A DNA stretch of 56,312 nt from Microcystis aeruginosa W13-11 (lineage in GTDB: Bacteria; Cyanobacteriota; Cyanobacteriia; Cyanobacteriales; Microcystaceae). The notes below the pieces were generated by a model. The model searched no databases and was not told the DNA's origin. It was given only the letters and a program-made list of their open reading frames with translations. Position 1 is the stretch's first letter, and each line of letters opens with the position of its first letter. This document shows, one piece after another, positions 37,129 through 46,375 of this stretch. The DNA lies in NCBI GenBank assembly GCA_009995705.1, contig JAADBR010000037.1, positions 1 through 56,312 of the forward strand. The letters are read 5' to 3'. A program made the position numbers and the translations under genes.

Positions 37129-37205
37129 GCGATCGCGTTTTTAATAAAAATTTGGAAGGGGCGATCGCTTATAATAAATCCAGTGATCAAAATAGAAGGA
37201 GGCAA

Positions 37206-37709
37206 ATGCCAGCAAAAGACCTCTATCATGAAGCCGTTAAAAATGCCTTAATTAAAGACGGCTGGACAATTACGGCTGCTCCTTATCCTATTGAATATGA
37301 AGACGCTGAATTGTATCCAGACCTGGCGATCGAGAAATATATTTCCGAAGAACAAAGACAACGTAAAATTATCATTGAAATTAAAAGCTTTCTTGTCCCT
37401 TCAATGATCAAAGACTTTGAAATGGCTTTGGGACAATATATTTTTTATCGTGATCTTATTCAATTAGGGCAAGATGAATACCAAAAAATCTATCTGGCTA
37501 TCAAAGATGAAATTTATGAGACTTTTTTCCAACGAAAATCTATTCAAGCCGTTATTAAAAGACACCAATTAGATTTATTAGTTGTCAACATCGAAAAAGA
37601 GGAGATTGTCCAATGGATAAACGTAAGGATTCAGGTCATACAAAAAGCAGTCAACCCCTTGCTGTGTAAGCATTTAGGGGAATTATGGACAAATGCTCAT
37701 TCTCATTAA
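37206..37709 (+). CDS. xisH: XisH protein with insertion-altered C-terminus
   Basis: XisH is a cyanobacterial protein first tied to excision of the fdxN element in heterocyst formers, but it is also common in unicellular species. It has a restriction-endonuclease-like fold. It begins MPAKDLYHEAVKNALIKDGW with AGGAGG upstream, and shows PDLAIEKYI and IIIEIKSF with a PD-ExK-like Asp and Glu-x-Lys. The native end would be IVQWIN followed by TAA. A mini-element inserted at that point, so the frame runs on for 28 foreign residues. The core domain is intact and may still fold. Confidence 0.85.
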   Translation: MPAKDLYHEAVKNALIKDGWTITAAPYPIEYEDAELYPDLAIEKYISEEQRQRKIIIEIKSFLVPSMIKDFEMALGQYIFYRDLIQLGQDEYQKIYLAIKDEIYETFFQRKSIQAVIKRHQLDLLVVNIEKEEIVQWINVRIQVIQKAVNPLLCKHLGELWTNAHSH

Positions 37710-37750
37710 GAAACGCTGAAAGCCTTAATTTTAGACACCTGAATCCTTAC
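37623..37750. mobile_element. 128-bp IS66-like mini-element, copy 2
   Basis: The same terminal repeats as copy 1 (GTAAGGATTCAGGT and its inverse) but in opposite orientation, and with a different interior. They share the block AACGCTGAAAGCCTTAATTTT. The direct repeat GGATAAAC flanks it (37615-37622 and 37751-37758). It landed in the bases where xisH ends and xisI begins. Confidence 0.85.
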
Positions 37751-37751
37751 G

Positions 37752-38090
37752 GATAAACTAACTAACTATCGCCAAATTATTCAAAATACCTTAACGAAGC
37801 TAGACAAAATTGCAAATAGCTCATCCAAAAAAAAACTAGAAACCTGTTTGATTTTTGATGAAAATCATGATCATTATCTATGGATGTCTATTGGTTGGAT
37901 AAACAAAAAGAAAATTAACAATATTCAGATTCATATTCGTATTAAAAATGAAAGAGTTTATATTGAACAAGATTGGACAGAAATAGGAATCACCTCTCAA
38001 TTATTAGAAGCAGGGATTCCCAAAGAAGATATTGTTTTAGCATTTCATGATCCTGCAAGTCGTGAATTAACAGAATTTGCGATTGCTTAA
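37752..38090 (+). pseudogene. xisI: XisI separated from its start codon
   Basis: The remaining frame reads DKLTNYRQIIQNTLTKLDKI to TEFAIA, the full XisI protein (about 113 residues with its Met) except for the ATG, which stayed on the far side of the mini-element. Codons just upstream are CTT and ACG with a TGA behind them, so there is no close replacement start. A TTG at 37848 could start a shortened form. XisI normally pairs with XisH. Confidence 0.8.
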
Positions 38091-38179
38091 TCAGGGGTGA
38101 TCGCTGTTTTACTGTGTAGATAGGAGAAGGCGATCGCGTTTTTAGCTGAGGTTAAGAAGGGCGATCGCTGTTTTTCGGA

Positions 38180-38333
38180 GAATGATTTTAAATCTCCTCA
38201 ATTAATAGTCAAAGAACGTCAATCCGCTATTAATCACTGGCAACGAGCCTTACATCTTTCTGAAAAATTAAACATTCTCTCACATAAAGAGAACTGTGAA
38301 CAAAATCTAGAAAGGTTGTTAAACCCCAACTAA
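38180..38333 (+). pseudogene. internally deleted copy of the TPR gene
   Basis: The first 30 bases match the start of the TPR gene at 34511 (NDFKSPQL) and the rest matches its last 115 bases (SAINHWQRALHLSEKLNILS to LLNPN and stop), including bases past the stop. About 1.2 kb between is missing, yet the frame is kept across the join. The initiating ATG is changed (GAG precedes the Asn codon). Confidence 0.85.
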
Positions 38334-38431
38334 GTTGAGACTCGTATTACATACATGACTACCATTCCACGGGTACATTAAGAAAAGTTAATGGGTGTAT
38401 CCATTGATGGATAAGAGTTTTCGGCTCTTGT

Positions 38432-38574
38432 AGTATATATATTTGATGGCAATTCGGACATTCAATTGTTTCATTTAAAAGAGCGAGCTTTAGGAAAATT
38501 GTCTGAGCAATTTTTTGATAATTGACCCCTGTTACATTCGGTAAATCGAGGAGTTGATCAAAATTTATCTACAT
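38432..38574 (-). pseudogene. ISL3-type transposase N-terminal remnant
   Basis: Minus-strand frame reads DQLLDLPNVTGVNYQKIAQT, then LALLNETIECPNCHQ. This is the N-terminal zinc-binding region of ISL3-type transposases. The ATG is followed at once by a stop in frame and the protein breaks off soon after the CPNCH motif, so it is a fragment. Confidence 0.5.
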
Positions 38575-38866
38575 AACCCACCTCCTGTTCTGTGTCACCA
38601 TTATACCATGCTCACACAGAACCTAGAAAAGCCCAATTTTAGGTAAAGTGTCATCAAATTCCTGCGAAGTCTCTTGCCTCATCTCCACAAGCAATTTAAA
38701 TACGCGGGCAGCTTAAAAGAGTCTTAACTATGGCAGTTATCTTAATGGTGAGGTACGAAGTTGATGCCAGCAAGTGAATCTTTAAGAAATTAGCCAAAAT
38801 GCCTGAGTATGGATATTGACGGCGCTAGGCTGCCAACGTATAGATAAATACTGTTTCTGGAAGCCC

Positions 38867-40303
38867 ATGACTGTCAGCTACGAAAAAATTACCCCACCGA
38901 CAACAGGCTCGACAATTACTTTTTCTGAGGGAAAACCTCTAGTTCCCGACGATCCCATCATTCCCTTCATTCGCGGTGACGGTACGGGGGTCGATATCTG
39001 GCCCGCAACCGCAAAAGTTATCGATGCAGCGATCGCCGCCGCCTACTCTGGTCAAAGGAAAATCCATTGGTTTAAAGTCTATGCTGGTGATGAAGCTTGC
39101 GAAATCTACGGGACTTATCAATATCTACCCCAAGATACCTTGACAGCGATTAAAGAATATGGTATCGCCATCAAGGGTCCTTTGACCACTCCCATCGGTG
39201 GCGGCATTCGTTCCCTGAATGTGGCTTTGCGGCAAATTTTTGACCTTTATGCCTGTGTTCGTCCCTGTCGTTACTATGCGGGAACTCCTTCCCCCCATAA
39301 AACCCCGGAAAAACTCGATGTCATCGTCTATCGGGAAAATACCGAGGATATCTATCTCGGTATCGAATGGAAACAAGGCACGGAAATCGCCGATAAACTG
39401 ATTAATTATCTCAACACCGAACTAATTCCCGCCACTCCCGAACACGGTAAAAAACAAATTCCCCTTGATGCGGGTATCGGGATCAAACCGATTAGTAAGA
39501 CGGGTTCCCAAAGATTAGTCCGCCGGGCGATCGAACGAGCGCTGACTTTACCGAAACCGAAAAATCAAGTTACTCTCGTCCACAAGGGTAACATTATGAA
39601 ATATACGGAAGGGGCGTTCCGGGATTGGGGTTATGAATTAGCTAAGAGTGAATTCCGGGATGTGTGCGTCACCGAGATGGAATCATGGATCCTGAGTAAT
39701 AAGGAGAAAAACCCTGATCTGAGCATCGAAGATAACGCCCGCATGGTAGAACCGGGTTATGATGCCCTCACCGACGAGAAAAAAGCCAAAATCTGCCAAG
39801 AAGTTACCAGTGTTCTCGATGCTATCTGGGAAACCCACGGCAATGGCCAATGGAAAGATAAAATTATGGTTAACGATCGCATTGCCGATAGTATCTTCCA
39901 ACAGATCCAAACCCGTCCCGATGAATACTCAATCCTCGCTACTATGAACCTGAATGGTGATTATCTCTCCGATGCGGCAGCGGCGATCGTCGGTGGTTTA
40001 GGGATGGGACCCGGGGCGAATATTGGCGATAGTTGCGCTATTTTTGAGGCAACCCACGGTACAGCCCCTAAACACGCCGGTTTAGACCGAATTAACCCCG
40101 GTTCGGTGATTCTTTCTGGGGTGATGATGTTGGAATACATGGGATGGCAAGAAGCGGCCGATTTGATTAAAAAAGGCATCGCAGCAGCGATCGCTAATCG
40201 ACAAGTTACCTACGATTTAGCGCGTCTGATGGAACCCCCCGTTAATCCTCCTCTGAAATGTTCCGAATTTGCCGACGCGATTATCTCCCATTTTGGGGAT
40301 TAA
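38867..40303 (+). CDS. icd: NADP-dependent isocitrate dehydrogenase
   Basis: A 478-residue enzyme converting isocitrate to 2-oxoglutarate, the carbon skeleton for ammonium assimilation in cyanobacteria. Landmarks include [15 protein letters not shown] near the N-terminus, [20 protein letters not shown], the substrate-binding [15 protein letters not shown], and [20 protein letters not shown] with [12 protein letters not shown] in the cofactor region. The ATG at 38867 ([11 protein letters not shown]) is preferred over an in-frame upstream codon. A clear terminator follows. Confidence 0.97.
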   Translation: MTVSYEKITPPTTGSTITFSEGKPLVPDDPIIPFIRGDGTGVDIWPATAKVIDAAIAAAYSGQRKIHWFKVYAGDEACEIYGTYQYLPQDTLTAIKEYGIAIKGPLTTPIGGGIRSLNVALRQIFDLYACVRPCRYYAGTPSPHKTPEKLDVIVYRENTEDIYLGIEWKQGTEIADKLINYLNTELIPATPEHGKKQIPLDAGIGIKPISKTGSQRLVRRAIERALTLPKPKNQVTLVHKGNIMKYTEGAFRDWGYELAKSEFRDVCVTEMESWILSNKEKNPDLSIEDNARMVEPGYDALTDEKKAKICQEVTSVLDAIWETHGNGQWKDKIMVNDRIADSIFQQIQTRPDEYSILATMNLNGDYLSDAAAAIVGGLGMGPGANIGDSCAIFEATHGTAPKHAGLDRINPGSVILSGVMMLEYMGWQEAADLIKKGIAAAIANRQVTYDLARLMEPPVNPPLKCSEFADAIISHFGD

Positions 40304-40312
40304 TTTTCCGGT

Positions 40313-40341
40313 TAGGGTAGCCTGAAAACTGCCCTATTTTT
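40313..40341 (+). terminator. Rho-independent terminator of icd
   Basis: An 8-bp stem TAGGGTAG/CTGCCCTA (one G-T pair) with loop CCTGAAAA is followed by TTTTT. An outer TTTTCCG/CGGAAAA pair extends it. Confidence 0.85.
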
Positions 40342-40713
40342 CGGAAAATACCGTAACTACCGAGGTCTTGACAAAATAGGAAAAAACCAGAATTCCCCCC
40401 TTGATACCAAGTTTCTAAATCCATGACAGACATCCAGGCTTGAATGCTTGCCAGGCGTTGTCAAGTTTGAAGATGATGGCGCATCAGAGCAGACTTGAAA
40501 ACGCTTTAACAGTAAGGCTCTCGTTGTGTCGCAATTCATTCTTCATATTCTGATCTGACAACGCCGTAAGCAATGCCTGAAAGACATCCCCCACATATCC
40601 ATTCTTTGTCATCAGATAAACCATCACCCATACTATCTTTATATCATGCCCAAAAGCGTGTTAGCCAGATTAGCCCACACCGCACTTAAACCCACAGATT
40701 CAATGAATGTGCA
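40342..40713. other. intergenic, no gene recognised
   Basis: About 370 bp without a convincing frame. GCCCAAAAGCGTGTTAGCC near 40647 is shared with 43808, so this part is probably decayed repeat DNA. Confidence 0.4.
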
Positions 40714-40792
40714 TGGTGCGTTCCCCAAAATCGATCGCTGGAGCAGTAGCACTTGCATTAGGGAACGCACCCTACAAGATCGGCGATCGCAC
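40714..40792. repeat. hairpin repeat (GGTGCGTTCCC...GGGAACGCACC type)
   Basis: Inverted arms GGTGCGTTCCC and GGGAACGCACC enclose about 40 bp, followed by CTACAAGATCGGCGATCGC. The same unit is at 45150-45222 and its right half ends the repeat at 745-863. It lies after the alpha/beta hydrolase stop. Confidence 0.7.
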
Positions 40793-40809
40793 TAATTTGT
40801 TTATCTAAA

Positions 40810-41715
40810 TTAGAGGTTCAACACAATTTCTTTCGCTACAACATCATGGGCGAGATATTTTAGAATGTCGTGTGCATCTTCATCTCCGTTATCTAACTGA
40901 TCAATATTGGTAATTTTATCGCATCCAAAAGTTTCGCCAGTTAGCCTAGTTTCAAGAGCAACAAAATCTTCGTTGTCTGATACATTTACCCATTTATTAA
41001 CATTTGGAAGGCAGATAAGCGGTGGCCCAAGTCGCTGTTTAACTATCTCAATACCAAGAGGTGAACCAGCCGTTAACAGTAATTTAACCTTTACTTGGCG
41101 TCTGAGACGACGCATTAAGTCATAAGACACAATAGTGCCAAGTGAATGACTGATAATAACAACTTTCTCGTCTTTTGGCAGTTCGTCTATTATTTGTGTC
41201 ATAACAAGATCGTCAATTTTCTCTTTTAAACCAGGTTTATGAAGATATGCAGCAGCTTGACTTATAAAAGCTCTCGCTACTCTTTTGCCCTTTGAAGGAA
41301 GTACCTTTTCCAAAGCTCGTGCAATTGCTTTCAACCAACTCTTGTGAATTCCTTTAGCCATGCGCTTTTGAGCTTGGAAATTATCCTGGTCGTCGAGTTC
41401 CTGAGATATTTGCTCGTCGCTGATACCGTATTTCTTCTGGAATTCAAGATACAGAGCCGCAACCTCATCATTTGCATAGTCTTCGTCCGGAGATTCGACA
41501 CTCATAGGACTTGAAGCAGGTTTGTTTTTGTTCCAAGATTCTGTTTCCTCAAAGAGTACGTCTCCATAGAACGCCGCCATGAATTTTACATCATCGGGTA
41601 TCGTTAGTCCCGCGCTAGTAGCACCGCTTCTAAGGGCATCGCTCCACGTTTTTTCGATATTCTCCTTTGAATTATTCTGATTATTAATGCCGTGAATTAA
41701 AAGAACTGTTGTCAT
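40810..41715 (-). CDS. alpha/beta hydrolase (PGAP1/lipase-like)
   Basis: 301 residues from the ATG at 41715. It starts with the strand MTTVLLIHGINNQ, which supplies the oxyanion loop HG. The nucleophile elbow is ISHSLGTIVSYDLM (Ser in S-H-S-L-G), followed by LLTAGSPLGI, and the late histidine could be in DAHDILKYL. An inserted helical region (about residues 80-160) acts as a lid. The substrate is unknown; lipases and esterases are the nearest types. The caspase-like gene lies 49 bp upstream on the same strand, so the pair is probably an operon. Confidence 0.8.
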   Translation of the reverse strand: MTTVLLIHGINNQNNSKENIEKTWSDALRSGATSAGLTIPDDVKFMAAFYGDVLFEETESWNKNKPASSPMSVESPDEDYANDEVAALYLEFQKKYGISDEQISQELDDQDNFQAQKRMAKGIHKSWLKAIARALEKVLPSKGKRVARAFISQAAAYLHKPGLKEKIDDLVMTQIIDELPKDEKVVIISHSLGTIVSYDLMRRLRRQVKVKLLLTAGSPLGIEIVKQRLGPPLICLPNVNKWVNVSDNEDFVALETRLTGETFGCDKITNIDQLDNGDEDAHDILKYLAHDVVAKEIVLNL

Positions 41716-41764
41716 TGATAAATACTCCAAATAATATTGAAAGGTCAAAGGTTTTGTTAATGCG

Positions 41765-43693
41765 TTAAATATTAGGATCAATTTCAACAACCCGATAGTC
41801 AAAGGCTTCAAGAAACATTCTAAGTCCCTTGTCTGTTAAGCTTGCTGCCGATCTCCCACTCATGTTTTCGCCGATTAGCCTGATCTCATCTGGAATGTCA
41901 AGGTATAGCTCAGTCTGCATAAAATTCCAACCCTGACTAAAGATTGGTGCAATTCCCCAGAGTCGGACATTCTTGCGTGCCTCAAATTCACGTCTGGTAT
42001 AGTAGGGGCGATTATCTTCTTGCTCACTCGGCTGTGAGCGTTCGATGGCTGGTAGATTTGCATATGCAACAAACCTGCCGTTTTTTTTACGCCACCAGAT
42101 TTTGTCCGCACATAGTAGTGCGAGATCAAACGGTACCACTCTCACCCTGCTAAAGCCATCGCCAGCCATATAATGGGCAGTTCTAGCGATGTTATCGTAG
42201 TCGTTGGAAAATTCGTAAAGATATCCTGCTGTCACCGCTTGATGAGGATATTCCTCTTTTCCCACTCTAATCCTATCTGCAAATTTTTGAGCATCTGCGG
42301 CACGCAACGGTACACTGCCAACAAGATTTGAAAAATCACTTAGATATGTATCCCATATTCCATTTTTACGTAAGAATAAGATATCACCAGGTAAATTGCG
42401 AGAGACGACAGTATCAACATTGGGGTAATTAGGAATAATTATCCACTGTTCATCTTGGTGGATTAAAATAGGGGAACCATCATACCAATTAATCCCTGCT
42501 ATACAGAATTCTAATCGCCAACGTCCCTCTACCACGTCAACTCGTGAACCATGAGGTACAGCAACAAAGTTTGGTCGAAAATCACTCACAGTTAAAAAAT
42601 CATAATAATCATAATTACCATTACCAAGAAGGTATTGGTATTGCCTAAACTCCGATAATGAAATAGGAGGTCCCCCTTGCCATCCCAAAAGAGTTTGTTT
42701 AAGACCTTCTTGAACTGCTGTAAGCCGCTCATTACTACTTCTCGGACGGGAATCATGTATTGCCATTCGGATGGCTGTCGCCAGTTGCCGATCTTGCAAA
42801 CTAGCTATCACATCGGGAATCGGTTCCTTTAGTTTTTTGTAGAAGTTATGGGGAGGACGGATTCCAGTAAGCAGATCAGGCTCCATATCCTCTCCAATTG
42901 CAGCCGCACGACTTCTAACTTCTTTTTCTAAATATTCAGCTAATTTATGATTTGTGACAACTGGTTTGAATCGATGATCTTCAGTGTCAATTGCCTCTTT
43001 AACTTCGCCACGCAAAGCACTCAGCGTCACCTCCGAAAATAGACAGTACGCACTTTGACTACCAATTTGATTGATTTGGAATGAGTAATCACCAAGCCCT
43101 GTGGACAGAAATCTATCAAGCTGAATACGCCTATTCATGTTTGCTGTCGAAGTCAGAATTGGATCACCGTAAAATTCGATAGCATCTCGCCCAGTATTTC
43201 GACAGGCATCACCAATGATGCACAATTGACCTGCAAAATCAGCATTACCAATATTGCATTTTAGTAAACCCCGCCTGAAAGCTTCTACATTAATTCCCTC
43301 TCGCTGATCATTCGCCGCATTGGTAAGAAGCCAAAACTGGTCACCTGCCGAGCGAACAATGCCATGTCCAGCAAAATACACAACAAGTCGATCTATGAAG
43401 TTATTGTTAACAAACTCGGTGACTTTTTCTCTCACGAGTTGAACATCAATTTTCTTATAAACATCATCATCATCATGATCAGCTAGATAAAGAACTTTGT
43501 AATTACAGTCTTCATCAGCTTGTTCAGCCCACTCACGCAATCTTCTCGCACTGGTTATCGCTCCCGGAAGACTGGCATAGGCACCAGCGTATTTTGATAC
43601 TGCGATAATAATCATCGCTTTGTCTTCTAACATCTTTATACGAGCCTCAGCTTTAGAGGTATTTAATGTTCTAATTGATGTCTCAGATTCCAC
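41765..43693 (-). CDS. caspase-like (peptidase C14) protein with C-terminal extension
   Basis: 642 residues. The caspase/metacaspase domain (about 25-240) is clear: IIIAVSKYAGAYASLPGAIT, the catalytic histidine in LVVYFAGHGI and the catalytic cysteine in LCIIGDACRN. A region of about 400 residues follows with no family I can name; it includes effector-like strands and WRLEFCIAGINWYDG. It starts at GTG 43693, or at ATG 43633, which gives a cleaner N-terminus. Bacterial caspase-like proteases are often effectors in abortive-infection systems; coupling to a hydrolase fits that, but by inference only. Confidence 0.8.
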   Translation of the reverse strand: MESETSIRTLNTSKAEARIKMLEDKAMIIIAVSKYAGAYASLPGAITSARRLREWAEQADEDCNYKVLYLADHDDDDVYKKIDVQLVREKVTEFVNNNFIDRLVVYFAGHGIVRSAGDQFWLLTNAANDQREGINVEAFRRGLLKCNIGNADFAGQLCIIGDACRNTGRDAIEFYGDPILTSTANMNRRIQLDRFLSTGLGDYSFQINQIGSQSAYCLFSEVTLSALRGEVKEAIDTEDHRFKPVVTNHKLAEYLEKEVRSRAAAIGEDMEPDLLTGIRPPHNFYKKLKEPIPDVIASLQDRQLATAIRMAIHDSRPRSSNERLTAVQEGLKQTLLGWQGGPPISLSEFRQYQYLLGNGNYDYYDFLTVSDFRPNFVAVPHGSRVDVVEGRWRLEFCIAGINWYDGSPILIHQDEQWIIIPNYPNVDTVVSRNLPGDILFLRKNGIWDTYLSDFSNLVGSVPLRAADAQKFADRIRVGKEEYPHQAVTAGYLYEFSNDYDNIARTAHYMAGDGFSRVRVVPFDLALLCADKIWWRKKNGRFVAYANLPAIERSQPSEQEDNRPYYTRREFEARKNVRLWGIAPIFSQGWNFMQTELYLDIPDEIRLIGENMSGRSAASLTDKGLRMFLEAFDYRVVEIDPNI

Positions 43694-43868
43694 CCAACTA
43701 CATATTATAGGTCAACTTTCTGCATAAAACTCTCTGGGGTAACGATATGGGTCAAATTTCGGTATATCACTTCATTTAGGCGCAATCGCCAGAACTTTTC
43801 CCTATATCACACCCAAAAGCCTGTTAGCCAGATTAGCCTATTGCCAAAAACCTTGTTTAACTAAATTC

Positions 43869-43990
43869 CTGACAATTAGGCTCATTCTAGCGATGATTAC
43901 TATATCTGACCGCACCCCTTGACAAAAACTTACAATTATTAGACCTTTAGCGATCGCTATCGGGGGATAGTTGTTTTTTGTTACAGCAGT
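43869..43990 (+). repeat. 122-bp direct repeat, copy 1
   Basis: It starts CTGACAATTAGGCTCATTCT and ends TTTTTTGTTACAGCAGT, with a HIP1 octamer inside. The copy at 45250-45371 differs at only a handful of bases. The pair flanks the toxin-antitoxin genes. Confidence 0.85.
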
Positions 43991-44119
43991 GGGGAGAAGG
44001 GAGCAGGTTTTTAAAGTTGGATTGGGGGTTAATCATACTATTAAAAACCGATTCAGTATAAAGACCCCGTTATGCCGTGTCCCTACAGATAGACTTCAAC
44101 GGCTCTAGCATTCGGCGCG

Positions 44120-44515
44120 TCACGGAATGAAAATGCGTCTTGCACCTCGATAGGTATCAATATCAAGCACGATTTCAACAAGACTTTCAACACACCGACC
44201 TCGATATTCGGAATCATTCAAAAGCCGATCAGCATTGCTAACGGTGATCACAGGCAATGACTCTGAGGTATTTTCTTCACGCAGGACCTGCTCTAGGGAA
44301 TCTTTCCCTTCCATACTGCGATTAGCGGTAAGCAAAATCATCTGATTCTCTTGAGCAAGTCGCCAAACCGTCCTGTCATCACTGTTGATCGACAAATCCA
44401 TCTCTGCAAAGGTGACGAACTGCATCGGGACGATATCAAGCCAGCCCTGAGTTGCGATCGCACCAAAGAAAACCAAGGCATGACCTTTGAGATTGTGATC
44501 AATCAAAAAAATCAT
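44120..44515 (-). CDS. DUF5615 PIN-like toxin
   Basis: 131 residues with a PIN-like fold of the DUF5615 type. It begins FLIDHNLKG with an early aspartate, has WRLAQENQMILLTANRS with the second acidic region (FAEMDLSINSDD before it), and ends in TYRGARRIFIP. Such proteins are predicted RNases paired with DUF433 antitoxins. Its ATG overlaps the antitoxin stop by four bases. The module sits between two 122-bp direct repeats. Confidence 0.75.
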   Translation of the reverse strand: MIFLIDHNLKGHALVFFGAIATQGWLDIVPMQFVTFAEMDLSINSDDRTVWRLAQENQMILLTANRSMEGKDSLEQVLREENTSESLPVITVSNADRLLNDSEYRGRCVESLVEIVLDIDTYRGARRIFIP

Positions 44516-44886
44516 ACTTTCGACTCACGCTTTGCCTTAGCCACTCGAAGCTTTTCCCAAGCAGCCTCGGAGCCTGGCTTAGGTGGTTGCGCAGCAATAC
44601 GGGCAACTCGCTCACGATTTTGCTCTTCATAATATTGTCGGAGTTCTTCAGCTTCTTTGAGAACTTGCTGGTACTCAGCTTCCACATCCGCACGATGAGC
44701 CTCAATATAAGCCAGGGCAGTGTTAATTTGCTCTTCCGTCAGATCAAATAATCCCTGAATGAACTTAGGTGGATATTGAGCAGTCACATAATCCATCACA
44801 TCGTAGAGGGTGATGCGGGTTCCTGCGATTGTCAGTCCTCGCTCTGTACGAATGATAGCGGTTTGTTTATTTGATGCGAGCGTCAT
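44512..44886 (-). CDS. DUF433 antitoxin
   Basis: 124 residues. A winged-helix DUF433 domain is at the N-terminus (RTERGLTIAGTRITLYDVMD, then LFDLTEEQINTALAYIEAHR). A charged helical tail (EYQQVLKEAEELRQYYEEQN) likely wraps the toxin. It overlaps the DUF5615 gene by four bases. Expected to bind DNA and repress the operon. Confidence 0.8.
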   Translation of the reverse strand: MTLASNKQTAIIRTERGLTIAGTRITLYDVMDYVTAQYPPKFIQGLFDLTEEQINTALAYIEAHRADVEAEYQQVLKEAEELRQYYEEQNRERVARIAAQPPKPGSEAAWEKLRVAKAKRESKV

Positions 44887-45149
44887 AGCTATAGTCTCAG
44901 TCTTTCACCATCTCATTCCATATTACCGCATGAAAAAGCAAGGTGAGCAAACGCCCACCCTGACTACTAATTCGCAAGCTCTTTAATCCTCAACCCAGAC
45001 TTTCAAAATGTATTTCAGCCTCGTTCCTGCATCTAGCCAGTAGTGAACTCCAATATCTGGCAATTCAGTATCATTTGTGTGAGCATCACCAGGCCCCGTA
45101 CTACACGATCGGCGATCAAATTTAGACCACAGCTTCAATCAATGGGCAT

Positions 45150-45222
45150 GGTGCGTTCCCCAAAATCGATCGCTGGAGCAGTGGGAGCCATATTAGGGAA
45201 CGCACCCTACAAGATCGGCGAT
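45150..45222. repeat. hairpin repeat, second copy
   Basis: Arms GGTGCGTTCCC and GGGAACGCACC and the trailing CTACAAGATCGGCGATC match 40714-40792, with small differences in the loop. It belongs to the roughly 500-bp gene-free stretch 44887-45392, which otherwise contains the second 122-bp repeat. Confidence 0.7.
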
Positions 45223-45249
45223 CTGCTATGCAGTGCCTTCGGCATCGCA

Positions 45250-45371
45250 CTGACAATTAGGCTCATTCTAGCGATGATTCTTCGATCTGACCGCACCCCT
45301 TGACAAAAACTTACAATTATTCGACCTTTAGCGATCGCTATCGGGGGATAGTTGTTTTTTGTTACAGCAGT
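45250..45371 (+). repeat. 122-bp direct repeat, copy 2
   Basis: The same start and end as 43869-43990 and the same orientation. The main difference is CTTCGA for CTATAT-like bases about 30 bp in. It ends 21 bp before the DUF29 gene stop. Confidence 0.85.
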
Positions 45372-45392
45372 ATGGAGCAGTCTAACTGATGG

Positions 45393-45857
45393 CTATATTT
45401 CCAGATTATCGCCCGCAGGAAACCAATCTTCATCGAGAATTTGTTCAAGGGAACCAATGGGAATAGCGGGGAAAGTATCGAGGGGGAATTGAGAGCGATC
45501 ACTGGCATTTTTTCGGGCTGAAAGATAACATTCATCAAAAATTTCCAAAAGATAAGGTTTCAGACTAGGACTATCTTTAAGTTCATCTAATATATCGAGA
45601 CGAAAAGTTCTAATCTCTCCCTTCCAGTGACCTTCGTTTCTCTCTCTTTCTGCCGCCCAATATTTGAGCTTAAGTAAATGTTCTAATAATCGGGTTAACA
45701 GACTTTTAATTGTGCGCTTTTCGCTCCTTCCCATACTTGCTAATTCCTCCAGTAAATTCTCTAAATCTACCCGCTCAAACTGTCTCGCTTGCAGTTGATT
45801 AATAGTAGTTCTAATCCAGAGATAAAAGTCTTGTTCGTACAGGGTTTTATTATCCAT
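45393..45857 (-). CDS. DUF29 family protein
   Basis: 154 residues of the DUF29 type, abundant in cyanobacteria. It begins MDNKTLYEQDFYLWIRTTIN, then ENLLEELASMGRSEKRTIKS, HLLKLKYW, and ends EQILDEDWFP. Helical and soluble; function unknown. The next gene upstream is a close paralogue, 16 bp away. Confidence 0.85.
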   Translation of the reverse strand: MDNKTLYEQDFYLWIRTTINQLQARQFERVDLENLLEELASMGRSEKRTIKSLLTRLLEHLLKLKYWAAERERNEGHWKGEIRTFRLDILDELKDSPSLKPYLLEIFDECYLSARKNASDRSQFPLDTFPAIPIGSLEQILDEDWFPAGDNLEI

Positions 45858-45873
45858 AATTTACCTCTATATA

Positions 45874-46332
45874 TTACTCGTGGTCATTAGTAGGGAACCA
45901 ATCTTCATCGAGAATTTGTTCAAGGGAACCAATGGGAATAACTGGGAAAGTATCGAGGGGTAATTGAGTTCTAACTTGAGCCTCTTTTCTAGCAAATTGA
46001 TAGCATTCCTCAAAGATTTCCAAAAGATAGGGGTTGAGACTAGGGCTATCTTTAATTTCTTTGATTATTTGTCGGCGAAAGTTGATAATTTCTCCTTTCC
46101 AGTCACCCTCATTTCTAGCTTTTTCTCCTGTCCAGTAGGTTAGTTTCAGCAAATGTACCAGCAATTGAATCAAAAGATTTTCAATTTTTCGTTTTTCACC
46201 CCTTCCCATACTTGCTAATTCCTCCAGTAAATTATCTAAATCTACCCGCTCAAACTGTCTGGCTTGCAGTTGATTAATAGTAGTTCTAATCCAGAGATAA
46301 AAGTCTTCTTCGTACAGGGTTTTATTATCCAT
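45874..46332 (-). CDS. DUF29 family protein, tandem paralogue
   Basis: 152 residues from the ATG at 46332, with GGAAG 5 bp upstream; an earlier in-frame codon at 46347 is less likely. It shares long identical runs with its neighbour (DFYLWIRTTINQLQARQFER; IPIGSLEQILDEDWFP) and differs mainly in the central helices. A recent tandem duplication explains the pair. Function unknown. Confidence 0.85.
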   Translation of the reverse strand: MDNKTLYEEDFYLWIRTTINQLQARQFERVDLDNLLEELASMGRGEKRKIENLLIQLLVHLLKLTYWTGEKARNEGDWKGEIINFRRQIIKEIKDSPSLNPYLLEIFEECYQFARKEAQVRTQLPLDTFPVIPIGSLEQILDEDWFPTNDHE

Positions 46333-46375
46333 AAATACTTCCTTCAACTAAATAAAATGGGGATAATCATAGAAA

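Noticed and set aside
37848..38090. XisI taken as an intact 80-residue gene from a TTG start
   Set aside because: The frame continues in phase back to the insertion site and matches XisI there, so the shorter start is an artefact of the lost ATG.
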